NCBI GenBank assembly: GCA_007375725.1 | Contig: VMEV01000011.1 | Location: 1 to 36,601, forward strand | DNA from: Parcubacteria group bacterium Greene0416_36 | Lineage (GTDB): Bacteria; Patescibacteriota; Patescibacteriia; VMEV01 | Length of the DNA: 36,601 bases | Direction: 5' to 3' | In this document: positions 25,141 to 34,488 of the stretch, piece by piece | Layout: each line of letters begins with the position of its first letter | Numbering within the stretch: the first letter of the stretch is position 1 | The notes under the pieces: model-generated | Database searches by the model: none | What the model was told of the DNA's origin: nothing | What the model saw: the letters and a program-made list of their open reading frames with translations, nothing else | Translations under genes and position numbers: made by a program

Positions 25141-26171
25141 AGGGAACTCTATTAAAACAGAAGATTTATACTTTTCATGTGCATGGCATGCATTGTCATT
25201 CCTGCGTTTTACTTACCCAAAGTGAGCTTGTGGAACATCCCAAAGTCTCATCGGTGAAATCCAGCTTAAAGACTCGTTCGGTTGAGATTTGCGGCGATTT
25301 TTGCGATAGGTCTTCCCATGACATTCTTGAAGAACTTAATCGTTTGCTTTCCCGGCATTCGCTTTCCCAAGAAAAGCAAAATAAAGAAGTAAATTGGCAT
25401 GAATTTGTAACGGCTATTCCGATCGCTTTAGGATTCGTATTTTTGTTTATTCTCCTGCAAAAAATAGGGATTGTGAATTTAGTCAGTACGAGTAATGTCA
25501 CTTATGGGACCGCATTTGTAATAGGTGTCATGGCTTCGCTTTCCACCTGTATGGCGGTTGTCGGAGGGTTGGTATTATCAATGTCCTCGACTTTTGCGCG
25601 CGAAGGCAATAATATCCGTCCTCAGCTTTTTTTTCATGCGGGACGGCTAGTTTCGTTTTTTATTCTAGGTGGCGTTATTGGAGCGGTTGGATCTTTTTTT
25701 CAATTTGGAGTAGTCGGCACTTCTATTTTGGGAATGGTTATTGGCTTGGTCATGCTTATTTTGGGTATTAATTTATTAGATGTTTTTCATTGGGCCAAAA
25801 GATTCGAGCCAACTATGCCAAAGTTTTTTTCGGAAAAAGCTCTCGCTATCGTAAAGTCAAGCCATTCATTCACGCCTCTATTTATTGGCGTCGCGACATT
25901 TTTTCTTCCCTGCGGGTTCACGCAAGCCATGCAGATTTATACGCTTTCCACAGGAAGTTTTTTCCAAGGAGCCCTTACAATGTTTGCGTTTGCATTGGGA
26001 ACTTTGCCTGTACTGGCCTTAATTAGTTTCAGTTCTTTGGGAATTCATGGTAAATCAAATAAGGGAATCTTTTTCAAAAGCGCTGGGCTGATTGTCATTT
26101 TCTTTGCGATTTTTAATATTATTAATAGCATGGTAGCAATCGGATGGATTCCGCCGGTATTTAATTTTTAG
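25113..26171 (+). CDS. HMA domain fused to a TauE/SafE (UreH-like) membrane domain
   Basis: FHVHGMHCHSCVLLTQSELVEHPKVSSVKSS (HMA) then a six-TM-like region with GVMASLSTCMAVVGGLVLSMSSTFA…FHAGRLVSFFILGGVIGAVGS and FFLPCGFTQAMQIYTLSTGSFFQGALTMFAFALGTLPVL. Start at 25113 or 25119. Confidence 0.85.
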   Translation: MAMETNPKIEGTLLKQKIYTFHVHGMHCHSCVLLTQSELVEHPKVSSVKSSLKTRSVEICGDFCDRSSHDILEELNRLLSRHSLSQEKQNKEVNWHEFVTAIPIALGFVFLFILLQKIGIVNLVSTSNVTYGTAFVIGVMASLSTCMAVVGGLVLSMSSTFAREGNNIRPQLFFHAGRLVSFFILGGVIGAVGSFFQFGVVGTSILGMVIGLVMLILGINLLDVFHWAKRFEPTMPKFFSEKALAIVKSSHSFTPLFIGVATFFLPCGFTQAMQIYTLSTGSFFQGALTMFAFALGTLPVLALISFSSLGIHGKSNKGIFFKSAGLIVIFFAIFNIINSMVAIGWIPPVFNF

Positions 26172-26173
26172 AT

Positions 26174-26599
26174 ATGTCATCAGTTGTAATTTCTATCAAT
26201 ATGAAATCCATTGCGATATCTATTATATTGACAATATTGTTTGTCGGAGGAGCTAGTTTCCTTTTGCGGGAGGGAGATTCAAATTCAGCCAATATCAAAG
26301 ATCCACAAAGCAATATTTCTATTGTCGATGGAAAGCAGATTATAGAAGTGACTGCTAAAGGAGGTTATTCACCAAGAAATATGGTTGCAAAGGCGAATAT
26401 GCCAACTGTCCTCAAGATGAAAACGAATGGCACATTTGATTGCTCTTCGGCCTTCACGATTCCAAGTCTCGGTTATCGGAAAAACCTTCCTGCTTCAGGA
26501 GAAACTCTCATCAATGTGCCTCCTCAAAAAGAGGGTTCCACTTTGCGAGGCCTCTGTTCGATGGGAATGTATCATTTTGCGGTGGATTTCAATTTGTGA
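26174..26599 (+). CDS. membrane-anchored cupredoxin-domain protein
   Basis: N-terminal TM; IEVTAKGGYSPRNMVAKANMPTVLKMKTNGTFDCSSAFTIPSL…LRGLCSMGMYHFAVDF matches a cupredoxin core with a CSMGM ligand loop. Confidence 0.8.
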   Translation: MSSVVISINMKSIAISIILTILFVGGASFLLREGDSNSANIKDPQSNISIVDGKQIIEVTAKGGYSPRNMVAKANMPTVLKMKTNGTFDCSSAFTIPSLGYRKNLPASGETLINVPPQKEGSTLRGLCSMGMYHFAVDFNL

Positions 26600-26617
26600 A
26601 AAAATATATGAAATTAT

Positions 26618-27097
26618 ATGCCTAAAAATATGAAAATTGCCGCTTTTGGCGCTGGGTGTTTTTGGGGGGTGGAGGCGGAATTTCGAAAAATGAAAGGAGT
26701 GGCAGAGACGGCTGTGGGCTTTATGGGCGGGAAGGTGGAGAATCCGTCCTATGATCGTGTGTGTTTTGGGAATACAGGACACGCGGAGGTCGTGGAGGTC
26801 CAGTATGATCCGTCGGTTGTGTCCTATGAACAATTGCTCGCGAAATTTTGGAATCTGCATGATCCTACTCAATTTCACCGCCAAGGTCCGGATGTGGGAA
26901 GCCAATATCGCAGCGTGATTTTTTATTATTCCGAAGACCAGCGCCTAGCCGCCGAGGCATTCAAATCCAAGCTCGAACAATCCAAGAAATGGTCGCGGCC
27001 GGTAGTGACAGAAATTATGCCCTCCGCTCCATTCTATCGCGCAGAAGAATATCATCAGCGGTATTTGGAGAAGACAGGGAGGAATGTTTGCCACTGA
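26618..27097 (+). CDS. msrA: peptide-methionine (S)-S-oxide reductase
   Basis: GAGCFWGVEAEFRKMKGVAETAVGFMGG…GHAEVVEVQYDP…FWNLHDPTQFHRQGPDVGSQYRSVIFY. Confidence 0.95.
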   Translation: MPKNMKIAAFGAGCFWGVEAEFRKMKGVAETAVGFMGGKVENPSYDRVCFGNTGHAEVVEVQYDPSVVSYEQLLAKFWNLHDPTQFHRQGPDVGSQYRSVIFYYSEDQRLAAEAFKSKLEQSKKWSRPVVTEIMPSAPFYRAEEYHQRYLEKTGRNVCH

Positions 27098-27100
27098 AAT

Positions 27101-27184
27101 ACAAATCTCTCCCCAACCCTCCCTTTGACAAGGGAGGGAGCTTGTTTCCCCCTTGTCAAAGGGGGATTAAGGGGGATTTGTTGC
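27101..27184 (+). repeat. interspersed double-hairpin repeat, copy R3
   Basis: acaaatctctccccaaccctccctttgacaagggaggg…cccccttgtcaaagggggattaagggggatttgttgc. Confidence 0.9.
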
Positions 27185-27199
27185 TACGAATAACAATTT

Positions 27200-27748
27200 A
27201 TGCGAGTACGAAAAAAGACTTATCGACTGCTATTTGCTTTGCTTGCCGGGCTTGTTGTGTTTTTATTTCAGGGAGAATTGCTGGTGAGTCTGGGGGTAGA
27301 AAATACAGGCGCGGTTGAGGATTCGAGGGGACTTTATCCCGTTACTCGGGTGGTGGATGGGGATACGATCCATGTTATGCTGGAGGGAAAGGACGAGACG
27401 ATCCGGTTTATCGGGATCAATACGCCCGAGACTAAGGATCCAAGGAAGAAAATAGAGTGTTTTGGCACAGAGGCCAGTGCTTTTGCCAAAAGTTTCTTGG
27501 AGGGTCAGAGGGTGCGTCTGGAGGCGGATTCCACGCAAGAAGATCGTGATAAATACGGCAGACTGCTTCGATATGTGTATTTGGAGGACGGGACTTTGGT
27601 GAATGAGATTTTGATTCGCGAGGGATACGCTCACGAATACACTTATAAAATCCCGTATCGTTTCGTCGATCAATTTAACAATGCCGAGGCATTGGCAGAA
27701 AAAGATAAAAAAGGATTATGGGGGGAGAAATGCACCTCCGTAAATTAA
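27200..27748 (+). CDS. thermonuclease (SNase-like) family protein, second paralogue
   Basis: Hydrophobic N-terminus; VTRVVDGDTIHVM…IRFIGINTPETKDPRK…DKYGRLLRYVYLEDGTLVNEILIREGYAHEYTY. Confidence 0.9.
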   Translation: MRVRKKTYRLLFALLAGLVVFLFQGELLVSLGVENTGAVEDSRGLYPVTRVVDGDTIHVMLEGKDETIRFIGINTPETKDPRKKIECFGTEASAFAKSFLEGQRVRLEADSTQEDRDKYGRLLRYVYLEDGTLVNEILIREGYAHEYTYKIPYRFVDQFNNAEALAEKDKKGLWGEKCTSVN

Positions 27749-27760
27749 CTTTTATATTTT

Positions 27761-28681
27761 ATGTCTAGAGAGAAAAAGAAATTGGTGATTATTGGTTCCG
27801 GGCCGGCGGGACTCACAGCCGCGATTTACGCCTCGCGTGCCATGCTGGATGTCACGGTTATTGCGGGGCGCACGCCGGGAGGCCAGCTCATGATGACCAC
27901 GGCGGTGGAGAATTTTCCGGGATTTTCAAAAGGGATTCAAGGTCCGGTGCTCATGTCCGAGATGCGACGCCAGGCCGAACATTTTGGGACAAAATTTGTG
28001 GACCGCTGGGCGGACCAGGTAGATTTTTCGGGGAAGGTGAAGAGAATCGGAGCGGAGGGAAAAGAGTTGCTGGCCGACGCAGTGCTCATTGCTACTGGGT
28101 CGAAGAATCGCTGGCTGGGACTGCCTCACGAAAAAGATTGGGTGGGCCGCGGGATTTCTACTTGCGCTACCTGCGACGGCTATTTCTTCCGCGATCAGGA
28201 TATCGCGGTGGTCGGCGGGGGAGACAGCGCCATGGAAGAGGCGACGTTTCTCACGGCATTTGCCAAGTCCGTATCAGTTCTGGTTCGCGGCGATGCGCTC
28301 AAAGCCTCCCGAATCATGCAGGAAAAAGCTTTTGCCAATCCTAAGATTAAGTTTTTTTTGAATACCGAGACCACCGAGCTTTTGGGAAAAGATAAGTTGG
28401 AAGGGCTCATGACCAAGAATACAAAATCAGGCAGGGTGGAAAAATTGAATGTCGCGGGTTTGTTTTTGGCCATTGGCTGGTCACCAGCCACGGATATTTT
28501 CAAGGGCCAGGTGGATGTAGATGAGAAGGGTTTTATCCGTGTGATCGACGAAGTGAAAACGTCGGTTGAAGGCGTTTTCGTGGCCGGAGATGTATCGGAC
28601 CCTATTTATAAGCAGGCGGTCTATTCCGCCGGTATGGGATGTCGGGCGGCGCTAGAGGCGCAATGGTATTTGGATAATTAA
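27761..28681 (+). CDS. trxB: thioredoxin-disulfide reductase
   Basis: IIGSGPAGLTAAIYASRA, GISTCATCDGYFFRDQDIAVVGGGDSAMEEA, GVFVAGDVSD. Confidence 0.93.
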   Translation: MSREKKKLVIIGSGPAGLTAAIYASRAMLDVTVIAGRTPGGQLMMTTAVENFPGFSKGIQGPVLMSEMRRQAEHFGTKFVDRWADQVDFSGKVKRIGAEGKELLADAVLIATGSKNRWLGLPHEKDWVGRGISTCATCDGYFFRDQDIAVVGGGDSAMEEATFLTAFAKSVSVLVRGDALKASRIMQEKAFANPKIKFFLNTETTELLGKDKLEGLMTKNTKSGRVEKLNVAGLFLAIGWSPATDIFKGQVDVDEKGFIRVIDEVKTSVEGVFVAGDVSDPIYKQAVYSAGMGCRAALEAQWYLDN

Positions 28682-28711
28682 ATTAGGTGGTAGGCGAGAT
28701 TGGGGCATTTG

Positions 28712-28800
28712 ACAACAAATCCCTCCCCAACCCTCCCTTTGACAAAGGAGGGGGTAGCAGCCTCCCCCTTGTCAAAGGGGGACTGAGGGGGATTTGTTGC
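28712..28800 (+). repeat. interspersed double-hairpin repeat, copy R4
   Basis: acaacaaatccctccccaaccctccctttgacaaaggaggg…cccccttgtcaaagggggactgagggggatttgttgc. Confidence 0.9.
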
Positions 28801-28825
28801 TCTCATTCCAGATTCTCATAAATTT

Positions 28826-31612
28826 ATGGATCCCAGCAAAATTTATGAACATTATCAATCGAGCGCGGAGGGGTTGAGTGCGGAAGAGGCAGCGAGACGG
28901 CTCGTGCAATATGGACGAAATGAGATCAAAAGTCATGAATCTAAATCCTGGATTCGTGAATTTTTGGTTCAGTGGCAGGATCCATTAGTTTTGATTCTGA
29001 TTTTCGCTTCTTTAGTGGCTCTCCTCTCTGGTCAGTGGAAAGAAGCGGTAGTGATTATTGCCGTGGTTTTTATCAATTCCACTATCGGTTTTGTCCAGCA
29101 ATATCGGAGCGAGAAAACCATTGCGGCTCTCTTGGGCATGATTGTGGCTACTTCCCGCGTGATCCGCGAGGGGGTGGAACATCAAATCTCTACTAATTTA
29201 TTGGTTCCCGGGGACCTGATTATTTTGGGGGAGGGAGCGACGGTTCCTGCGGATGCTGTGCTCGTCCAAGCGGATTTGCTCCGTGTGGATGAATCCTCTC
29301 TCACTGGGGAGTCGGTGGCGGTGAATAAATATTCTCTGGGTGAAGCAGGGGCGGACAAAGAAAATGCCAGGATTTCCATGGGGACCTTTGTAGTTCGTGG
29401 ACGGGGCAAGGCGATAGTAACGGCCACAGGAATGGCTACGTCATTTGGCTCTATTGCCAAAACCGTCTCTAGCGGCAAGCGCGAAATCACCTCCATTCAA
29501 AAAGAATTGGGAGAGATCGGTGTGTTTGTGGGAAAAGCGGTTTTGGCAATCGCCGTGCTTTTATTTTTATTTAATGCGGTATTTGGCGGGCTGGGGATTT
29601 TGGATAATCTGATTTTCGCTCTTTCCATTGCTGTAGCGGCCGTTCCAGAAGGGCTGCCGGCAACCATTACGATCGCTCTAGCTTTGGGAGCCAAGGCCAT
29701 GGCCCGCCGCAAAGCTCTCATCCGCAGGCTCAGTGCGGTGGAAACCTTAGGAAGCGTATCGGTGATCTGTTCGGATAAAACCGGCACTTTGACTAAAAAC
29801 GAACTGACTCTGAAAGAATTCTCTTCTGCAGAAGGTTTGGATTTCCATTTTCATGGTGTGGGTTATGATCCCCGAGATCCGCATTTGAGCCTCAAGAACG
29901 ACTCGGGCCTGGCAGCCTTGGATGCTCGGCTGGTTCCGGATTCCCTCATCAAGGCTGCTCGTATTTTTTATTACTGCAATGATTCGGTTCTAGAGGAAGT
30001 TGGAGGCAAGTATCGCATATTGGGAGATCCGACTGAAGGAGCTATGATTGTGGCTTCCAGGAAAATCGAAACTTATTTTTCACAAAAACCCCTGGGAGCG
30101 GAAAAAGTTTTTACACTTCCATTTTCCAGTGATCGTAAGCGCATGTCCGTGGTTGTCGCTGAACGGTCCGAATTCATCGTGTATTCCAAAGGCGCGCCGT
30201 CCGTGATTTTAGATGGCTCGGATTTTTATTGGGATGGAACCTCGGTCCGTGAAATGGATGATGCAAAAAAGAGACAGTTGTTAGAAGAGTCGGACGGTCT
30301 TGCAAAGGCGGGGATGAGGACCCTGGGGCTTGCCTGGAAGCCTTTGTCTGGATGGAAGAGGCCTGTGGGTACCGAGGATGTTTCGTATCTGGAAAAATCC
30401 ATGATTTATTTGGGATCCTGCGGTCTCATTGATCCTGCGCGCATTGAGATCAAGGATTCCATCCGCATGGCCGCCAGAGCCGGGATTCGGGTATTCATGC
30501 TCACGGGAGATCATCCAGGTACTGCTAAGGCCGTGGGGGCTCATTTGGAATTGTGGGACACTTCTGGTCGTCTCCGGATTCTCGAAGGTACCGAGCTTTC
30601 CGGTTTATCGGATGGGGATTTTGGAAAAATATTTGCGCAGAATAAGAACATTCTATTTGCCAGAATGTCTCCGTCCGACAAACGCCGGATTGTCGAGGTG
30701 CTGCGGGGCATGGGGGAGCGGGTCGCGGTCACGGGAGATGGGGTCAATGATGCGCCCGCGCTCAAGAAAGCCAATATCGGTATTGCCATGGGAATTACCG
30801 GCACGGATGTGGCCAAGGAGGCCTCGGATATGGTGCTCTTGGATGATAGTTTTGCTTCTATTGTAGAGGCTGTCCGAGAGGGCCGCCGGATTTATGACAA
30901 TATGAAGAAATTCATATGGTTTATTTTTTCTACCAATATTTCCGAGCTGATTTTGATTTGTCTGGCCCTCATTTTGGGGTTTCCTGCCCCACTCACCGCG
31001 GTGCTTATTCTCCTGATCAATTTGGGAACGGATGTGTTCCCGGCCGTGGCTTTGTCTTTGGAGGAGTCGGGGGATGATGTGATGAAACGCCCTCCTCGTG
31101 AGGCTCATGTCCGGATCATGAATCGTGATTTTGTGCTTCATTTTGTGGTGATGGGATCGATTTTGGGGATTATGGCTCTCTCATTATTTGTCCATAAGTT
31201 ATTGGAAGGCGGTTGGAGCCTGGGTTATGTGTGGACCTCCGGCGATCCTTTCCATTCGTATTTGGTGACTTTGTCTTTTACGGCTTTAGTGGTCATGGAG
31301 CTGGCCAATGCGCTGAATGCCAAATCCTTAGACTATAGTCTGTTTTCGAGGAAAATCTTTACTAATATTTATTTGTGGCTCTCGTTAGCGGGGTCACTTT
31401 CGCTTGTTTTGTGGGTGGTCTATCATCCTTTCGCGCAAAACTTATTCGGCACATCGCCGCTGCCTCGGTCTGATTGGGGGACGATTCTGATCTTTGCTTT
31501 AGTCGTGATTTTATTTGAAGAAGTTCGAAAATATATAGCTAGGCATATCCGGGCCAAAGAGAAGGGCTTTGCCTTATTGGGGTGGAATGGGGATAAGGAG
31601 AAGGTGTTGTAA
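28826..31612 (+). CDS. type II (Ca2+-transporting-like) cation P-type ATPase
   Basis: N-terminal cation-ATPase domain; VDESSLTGES, AVPEGLPATITIALALGAKAMARR, CSDKTGTLTKNELT, VTGDGVNDAPALKKANIGIAM, FIWFIFSTNISELI. Confidence 0.92.
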   Translation: MDPSKIYEHYQSSAEGLSAEEAARRLVQYGRNEIKSHESKSWIREFLVQWQDPLVLILIFASLVALLSGQWKEAVVIIAVVFINSTIGFVQQYRSEKTIAALLGMIVATSRVIREGVEHQISTNLLVPGDLIILGEGATVPADAVLVQADLLRVDESSLTGESVAVNKYSLGEAGADKENARISMGTFVVRGRGKAIVTATGMATSFGSIAKTVSSGKREITSIQKELGEIGVFVGKAVLAIAVLLFLFNAVFGGLGILDNLIFALSIAVAAVPEGLPATITIALALGAKAMARRKALIRRLSAVETLGSVSVICSDKTGTLTKNELTLKEFSSAEGLDFHFHGVGYDPRDPHLSLKNDSGLAALDARLVPDSLIKAARIFYYCNDSVLEEVGGKYRILGDPTEGAMIVASRKIETYFSQKPLGAEKVFTLPFSSDRKRMSVVVAERSEFIVYSKGAPSVILDGSDFYWDGTSVREMDDAKKRQLLEESDGLAKAGMRTLGLAWKPLSGWKRPVGTEDVSYLEKSMIYLGSCGLIDPARIEIKDSIRMAARAGIRVFMLTGDHPGTAKAVGAHLELWDTSGRLRILEGTELSGLSDGDFGKIFAQNKNILFARMSPSDKRRIVEVLRGMGERVAVTGDGVNDAPALKKANIGIAMGITGTDVAKEASDMVLLDDSFASIVEAVREGRRIYDNMKKFIWFIFSTNISELILICLALILGFPAPLTAVLILLINLGTDVFPAVALSLEESGDDVMKRPPREAHVRIMNRDFVLHFVVMGSILGIMALSLFVHKLLEGGWSLGYVWTSGDPFHSYLVTLSFTALVVMELANALNAKSLDYSLFSRKIFTNIYLWLSLAGSLSLVLWVVYHPFAQNLFGTSPLPRSDWGTILIFALVVILFEEVRKYIARHIRAKEKGFALLGWNGDKEKVL

Positions 31613-31693
31613 ATCCCTCCCCAACCCTCCCTTTGACAAGGGAGGGAGCTTATTTCCCCCTTGTCAAAGGGGGAATAAGGGGGATTTGTTGTT
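31607..31693 (+). repeat. interspersed double-hairpin repeat, copy R5 (overlaps the P-type ATPase stop codon)
   Basis: ttgtaaatccctccccaaccctccctttgacaagggaggg…cccccttgtcaaagggggaataagggggatttgttgtt. Confidence 0.9.
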
Positions 31694-31706
31694 ATGCCTT
31701 TTTTTA

Positions 31707-31742
31707 AAAAAAGCAGTCCGGTGTTATACCGGACTGCTTTTC
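31707..31742. terminator. bidirectional terminator hairpin
   Basis: aaaaagcagtccggt gttat accggactgctttt. Confidence 0.85.
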
Positions 31743-31744
31743 TT

Positions 31745-34435
31745 TTATTGAGGGTTCGTATTTGTCAAAGTCCGGAGTGGATCGGTGGTTGTGTTTTGTG
31801 GTGTTTCGGTAGTCGAAGGCGGGATCAGGTTTTCCAGAACAAAGGATTGGCTGGCTTTCTCTCGGAAATCGCGGATAAAATTTTCCAGTGATTCCGGATC
31901 TTTTAGGGTCATCATTTGGTTTCGGAGATTTTCCAGAGTGCTATAAATTTTTTTGCCATAGAAGGTCAGGATTTCTGACCCAGAGGCTTCTAGGATAAAT
32001 CCATTAATTTTATTGTCCCGCGAGAGAATCGCTTCTCTTTTTAGATTATCCAAATTGCCTTGGATCAAGCCCCCGTCATTCAACGCTCTCATTTTTTCCA
32101 AGAGAGCTGATAAACTGCTAAATTTTAAATTGACGATACCGCGAAAAAATCCGTCTTGATTGTATGTGTCCGTGAACTGGGCCAATATCTGATCTTTTTG
32201 AGTATTATTCGTTTGGTTCATATTTTCCTGGTTCCACATGCGGACCGAAATATTGAATTGATCGATAAAGATGTTGATTTCTTTGAGCGTCGCAAGAGTA
32301 TTGATTTTTTCCATCATGGCTTCTGGGCGGAGATTTTGGGCTCCGAGATATTTTTGTGTGAGCAGGTCGCCGTTGAGCAATTGATTGAAATTTTCCAGAA
32401 TGGTTTTCTTTTCCAAAGTATAGTTTTGGTCTCTTTCCTGAGCTAGAGTCTTCAAGATCTGTATTTGTCCTTCCAGTAATTGTTGGTCTTGTATTTTTTC
32501 GAGGTTCATTCTCAGTACTTCCATATTGCCGTATTTTTCCATGAGATATCGGGACAAATAAGGGGTGGCCTGGCTTTCCAGTAAGAAGGCCGAGATGATT
32601 TTTATTTTTGTATCTCCGTTTATTTTGATTTGTTCCTCGATGGTGGCGGTAGTTGTCGGCGAAAGTTCTCCTATTGATGTGGGTCTGATTTCTTCTTTTT
32701 CAGGAATAAAAAGCGTCTCTGGGGGTAGCGTATCGACGGATTGAATATCTTCTGTCGTGGCGCTGGGAACTTCTCGGCGCTCGGTTGTTTGCCCTTCCGG
32801 CGAGGTTCGGATGATTCTCCCGTCTGGAGTGATGGTCTCACGCCTCGAATCCGGCAGGGTTTTTTCGATGGTGCCGTCGGAATCTACCCGGCGGAGCGTT
32901 CCGTCAGGGAGGGTTTCTTCTTTTGACCCTTCTTTTTCATTCACAATATCAGCACGCCGCTCGGCGAGCGGCAGTTTTTCTTCCATTTTTCGTTCGAGTT
33001 TTTCAATTGGGAGAATGGGGAGCGTGCGCAGTTGGTCTATAGTTTTGGTGTCATTGATAGGGAGCTCATCGAGAATTTTTGTTTTTTCGGCCTCATCCAA
33101 TCGGCTTTCGATTTTTTCAAGGAATTCTCTGGCATTGTCCCACTTTTCTTCCAGGAGCAGGTTTTTCAAATCTTTTTCTTCGAGTTTTTCAAATTCCTCT
33201 CGTCGCTGAGCTTGCTTTTCTTCTCGGGCGGAGGACACGATCAAAGAAGCCAATTGGGTTTTGACTTCGAAGGATTCAGTATCTGGCAAAGTGCCTTTGA
33301 GATTATCCATGACGAGGAACATTTTTTTCTCCACCATTTCAGGTTCGCGTTCCACGAGGGCTGATTTTTCTTCCATCTCGGTTTTGGCCTCTTCCATTAT
33401 TTTGGAGGCTAAAATATTTTCATTTTCAGTAAATAAAACAGCACTGGAAGCCATTTTTTGTGTCCAGAAATCCATTTCCTTCTCTTCTCTTCTCTCATCG
33501 TCCACTACCGCCAAAACGATAGCTTGCATCGCGCGCTTGGCAGGGTAGAGAGGAGAATCCGGTAAGATGCCGGCTATGTCTCGGAGGTTTTCTTCTTTTT
33601 TGACTTTCACTTCCTCTGTGTACTGGGTATCTTTTATCAGATTTTCTTGGAGCCATGCGGATTCTTTTTCGGCGGGGGTGATTTTTTCCATGGAGAATCC
33701 AGCCTTTTCCATTTTCTGTTCATGCAAAAATTGCGCCATTTTCGGAGCGATATCGGGAGCCGCGGGTTTTTCCCATTCCATCACTTCAATCCGGGGTTTG
33801 ACGGCTAATGTATCGACGGGGAGATTTGCCTTTTGTCCCGCAGTCATAGCGATGATTTCTGGGAGACGGCTGGACGCGATGCCCATAGATCCTTCGTAGA
33901 GGCCCAAGGATATTTTTCCATTGGAGGACGGCGCGCCCAATCCCAAATCCGAGAGAGCCTTGGGTCGTTCGGCCCAGAAGGCGGTGCCGCGGATGGTGGC
34001 CACCGTGTCTCCCGCGGTCAGGGTGTAGGAGGAGTCGCGGTCTAGGAGATTGAGGAGTCGGCTCCAGATTCGTCCGAAATCAAATTCGTACTCGATATTG
34101 ATTTTATTGCGGCTCTGAGAGTCGATGAATAGCTTTCTAAGCGTGATTTGGCTGTCTCGGTCCAGTCGCGAGATTCCGGAATCAAAAAAATTGATGGCCG
34201 CTTCGCCGTCGAGGGCGGTTTTGACCGTGTCACCCTGTAGGAGCACGGCATTATTTTTGGCTTCCAGCCACACATTTTGTCCGGAGTGGCGGATGTAAAC
34301 ACTGCCGGAATAAACTGCAAGTGTGGTTTGGGGCAGCGGCAGTTCGAGCGGCCGTGCCATGGCCCAAACCCCATATCCTCCTGATGAAAATAGAAGAGCA
34401 AAAATAATGCCTCCTATCATTATTTTTTTATGCAT
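31745..34435 (-). CDS. large secreted/membrane FecR-domain protein with a DUF5667-like segment
   Basis: N-terminal TM; SGSVYIRHSGQNVWLEAKNNAVLLQGDTVKTALDGEAAINFFDSGISRLDRDSQITLRKL (FecR); GILPDSPLYPAKRAMQAIVLAVVDDERREEKEMDFWTQKMASS (DUF5667-like); DGTLRRVDSDGTIEKTLPDSRRETITPDGRIIRTSPEGQ repeats. Confidence 0.75.
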   Translation of the reverse strand: MHKKIMIGGIIFALLFSSGGYGVWAMARPLELPLPQTTLAVYSGSVYIRHSGQNVWLEAKNNAVLLQGDTVKTALDGEAAINFFDSGISRLDRDSQITLRKLFIDSQSRNKINIEYEFDFGRIWSRLLNLLDRDSSYTLTAGDTVATIRGTAFWAERPKALSDLGLGAPSSNGKISLGLYEGSMGIASSRLPEIIAMTAGQKANLPVDTLAVKPRIEVMEWEKPAAPDIAPKMAQFLHEQKMEKAGFSMEKITPAEKESAWLQENLIKDTQYTEEVKVKKEENLRDIAGILPDSPLYPAKRAMQAIVLAVVDDERREEKEMDFWTQKMASSAVLFTENENILASKIMEEAKTEMEEKSALVEREPEMVEKKMFLVMDNLKGTLPDTESFEVKTQLASLIVSSAREEKQAQRREEFEKLEEKDLKNLLLEEKWDNAREFLEKIESRLDEAEKTKILDELPINDTKTIDQLRTLPILPIEKLERKMEEKLPLAERRADIVNEKEGSKEETLPDGTLRRVDSDGTIEKTLPDSRRETITPDGRIIRTSPEGQTTERREVPSATTEDIQSVDTLPPETLFIPEKEEIRPTSIGELSPTTTATIEEQIKINGDTKIKIISAFLLESQATPYLSRYLMEKYGNMEVLRMNLEKIQDQQLLEGQIQILKTLAQERDQNYTLEKKTILENFNQLLNGDLLTQKYLGAQNLRPEAMMEKINTLATLKEINIFIDQFNISVRMWNQENMNQTNNTQKDQILAQFTDTYNQDGFFRGIVNLKFSSLSALLEKMRALNDGGLIQGNLDNLKREAILSRDNKINGFILEASGSEILTFYGKKIYSTLENLRNQMMTLKDPESLENFIRDFREKASQSFVLENLIPPSTTETPQNTTTDPLRTLTNTNPQ

Positions 34436-34488
34436 AGAAAAATAAGTTTCAAGTTACAATAAATATGTTTTTTAAAACTTGTGAGAAA

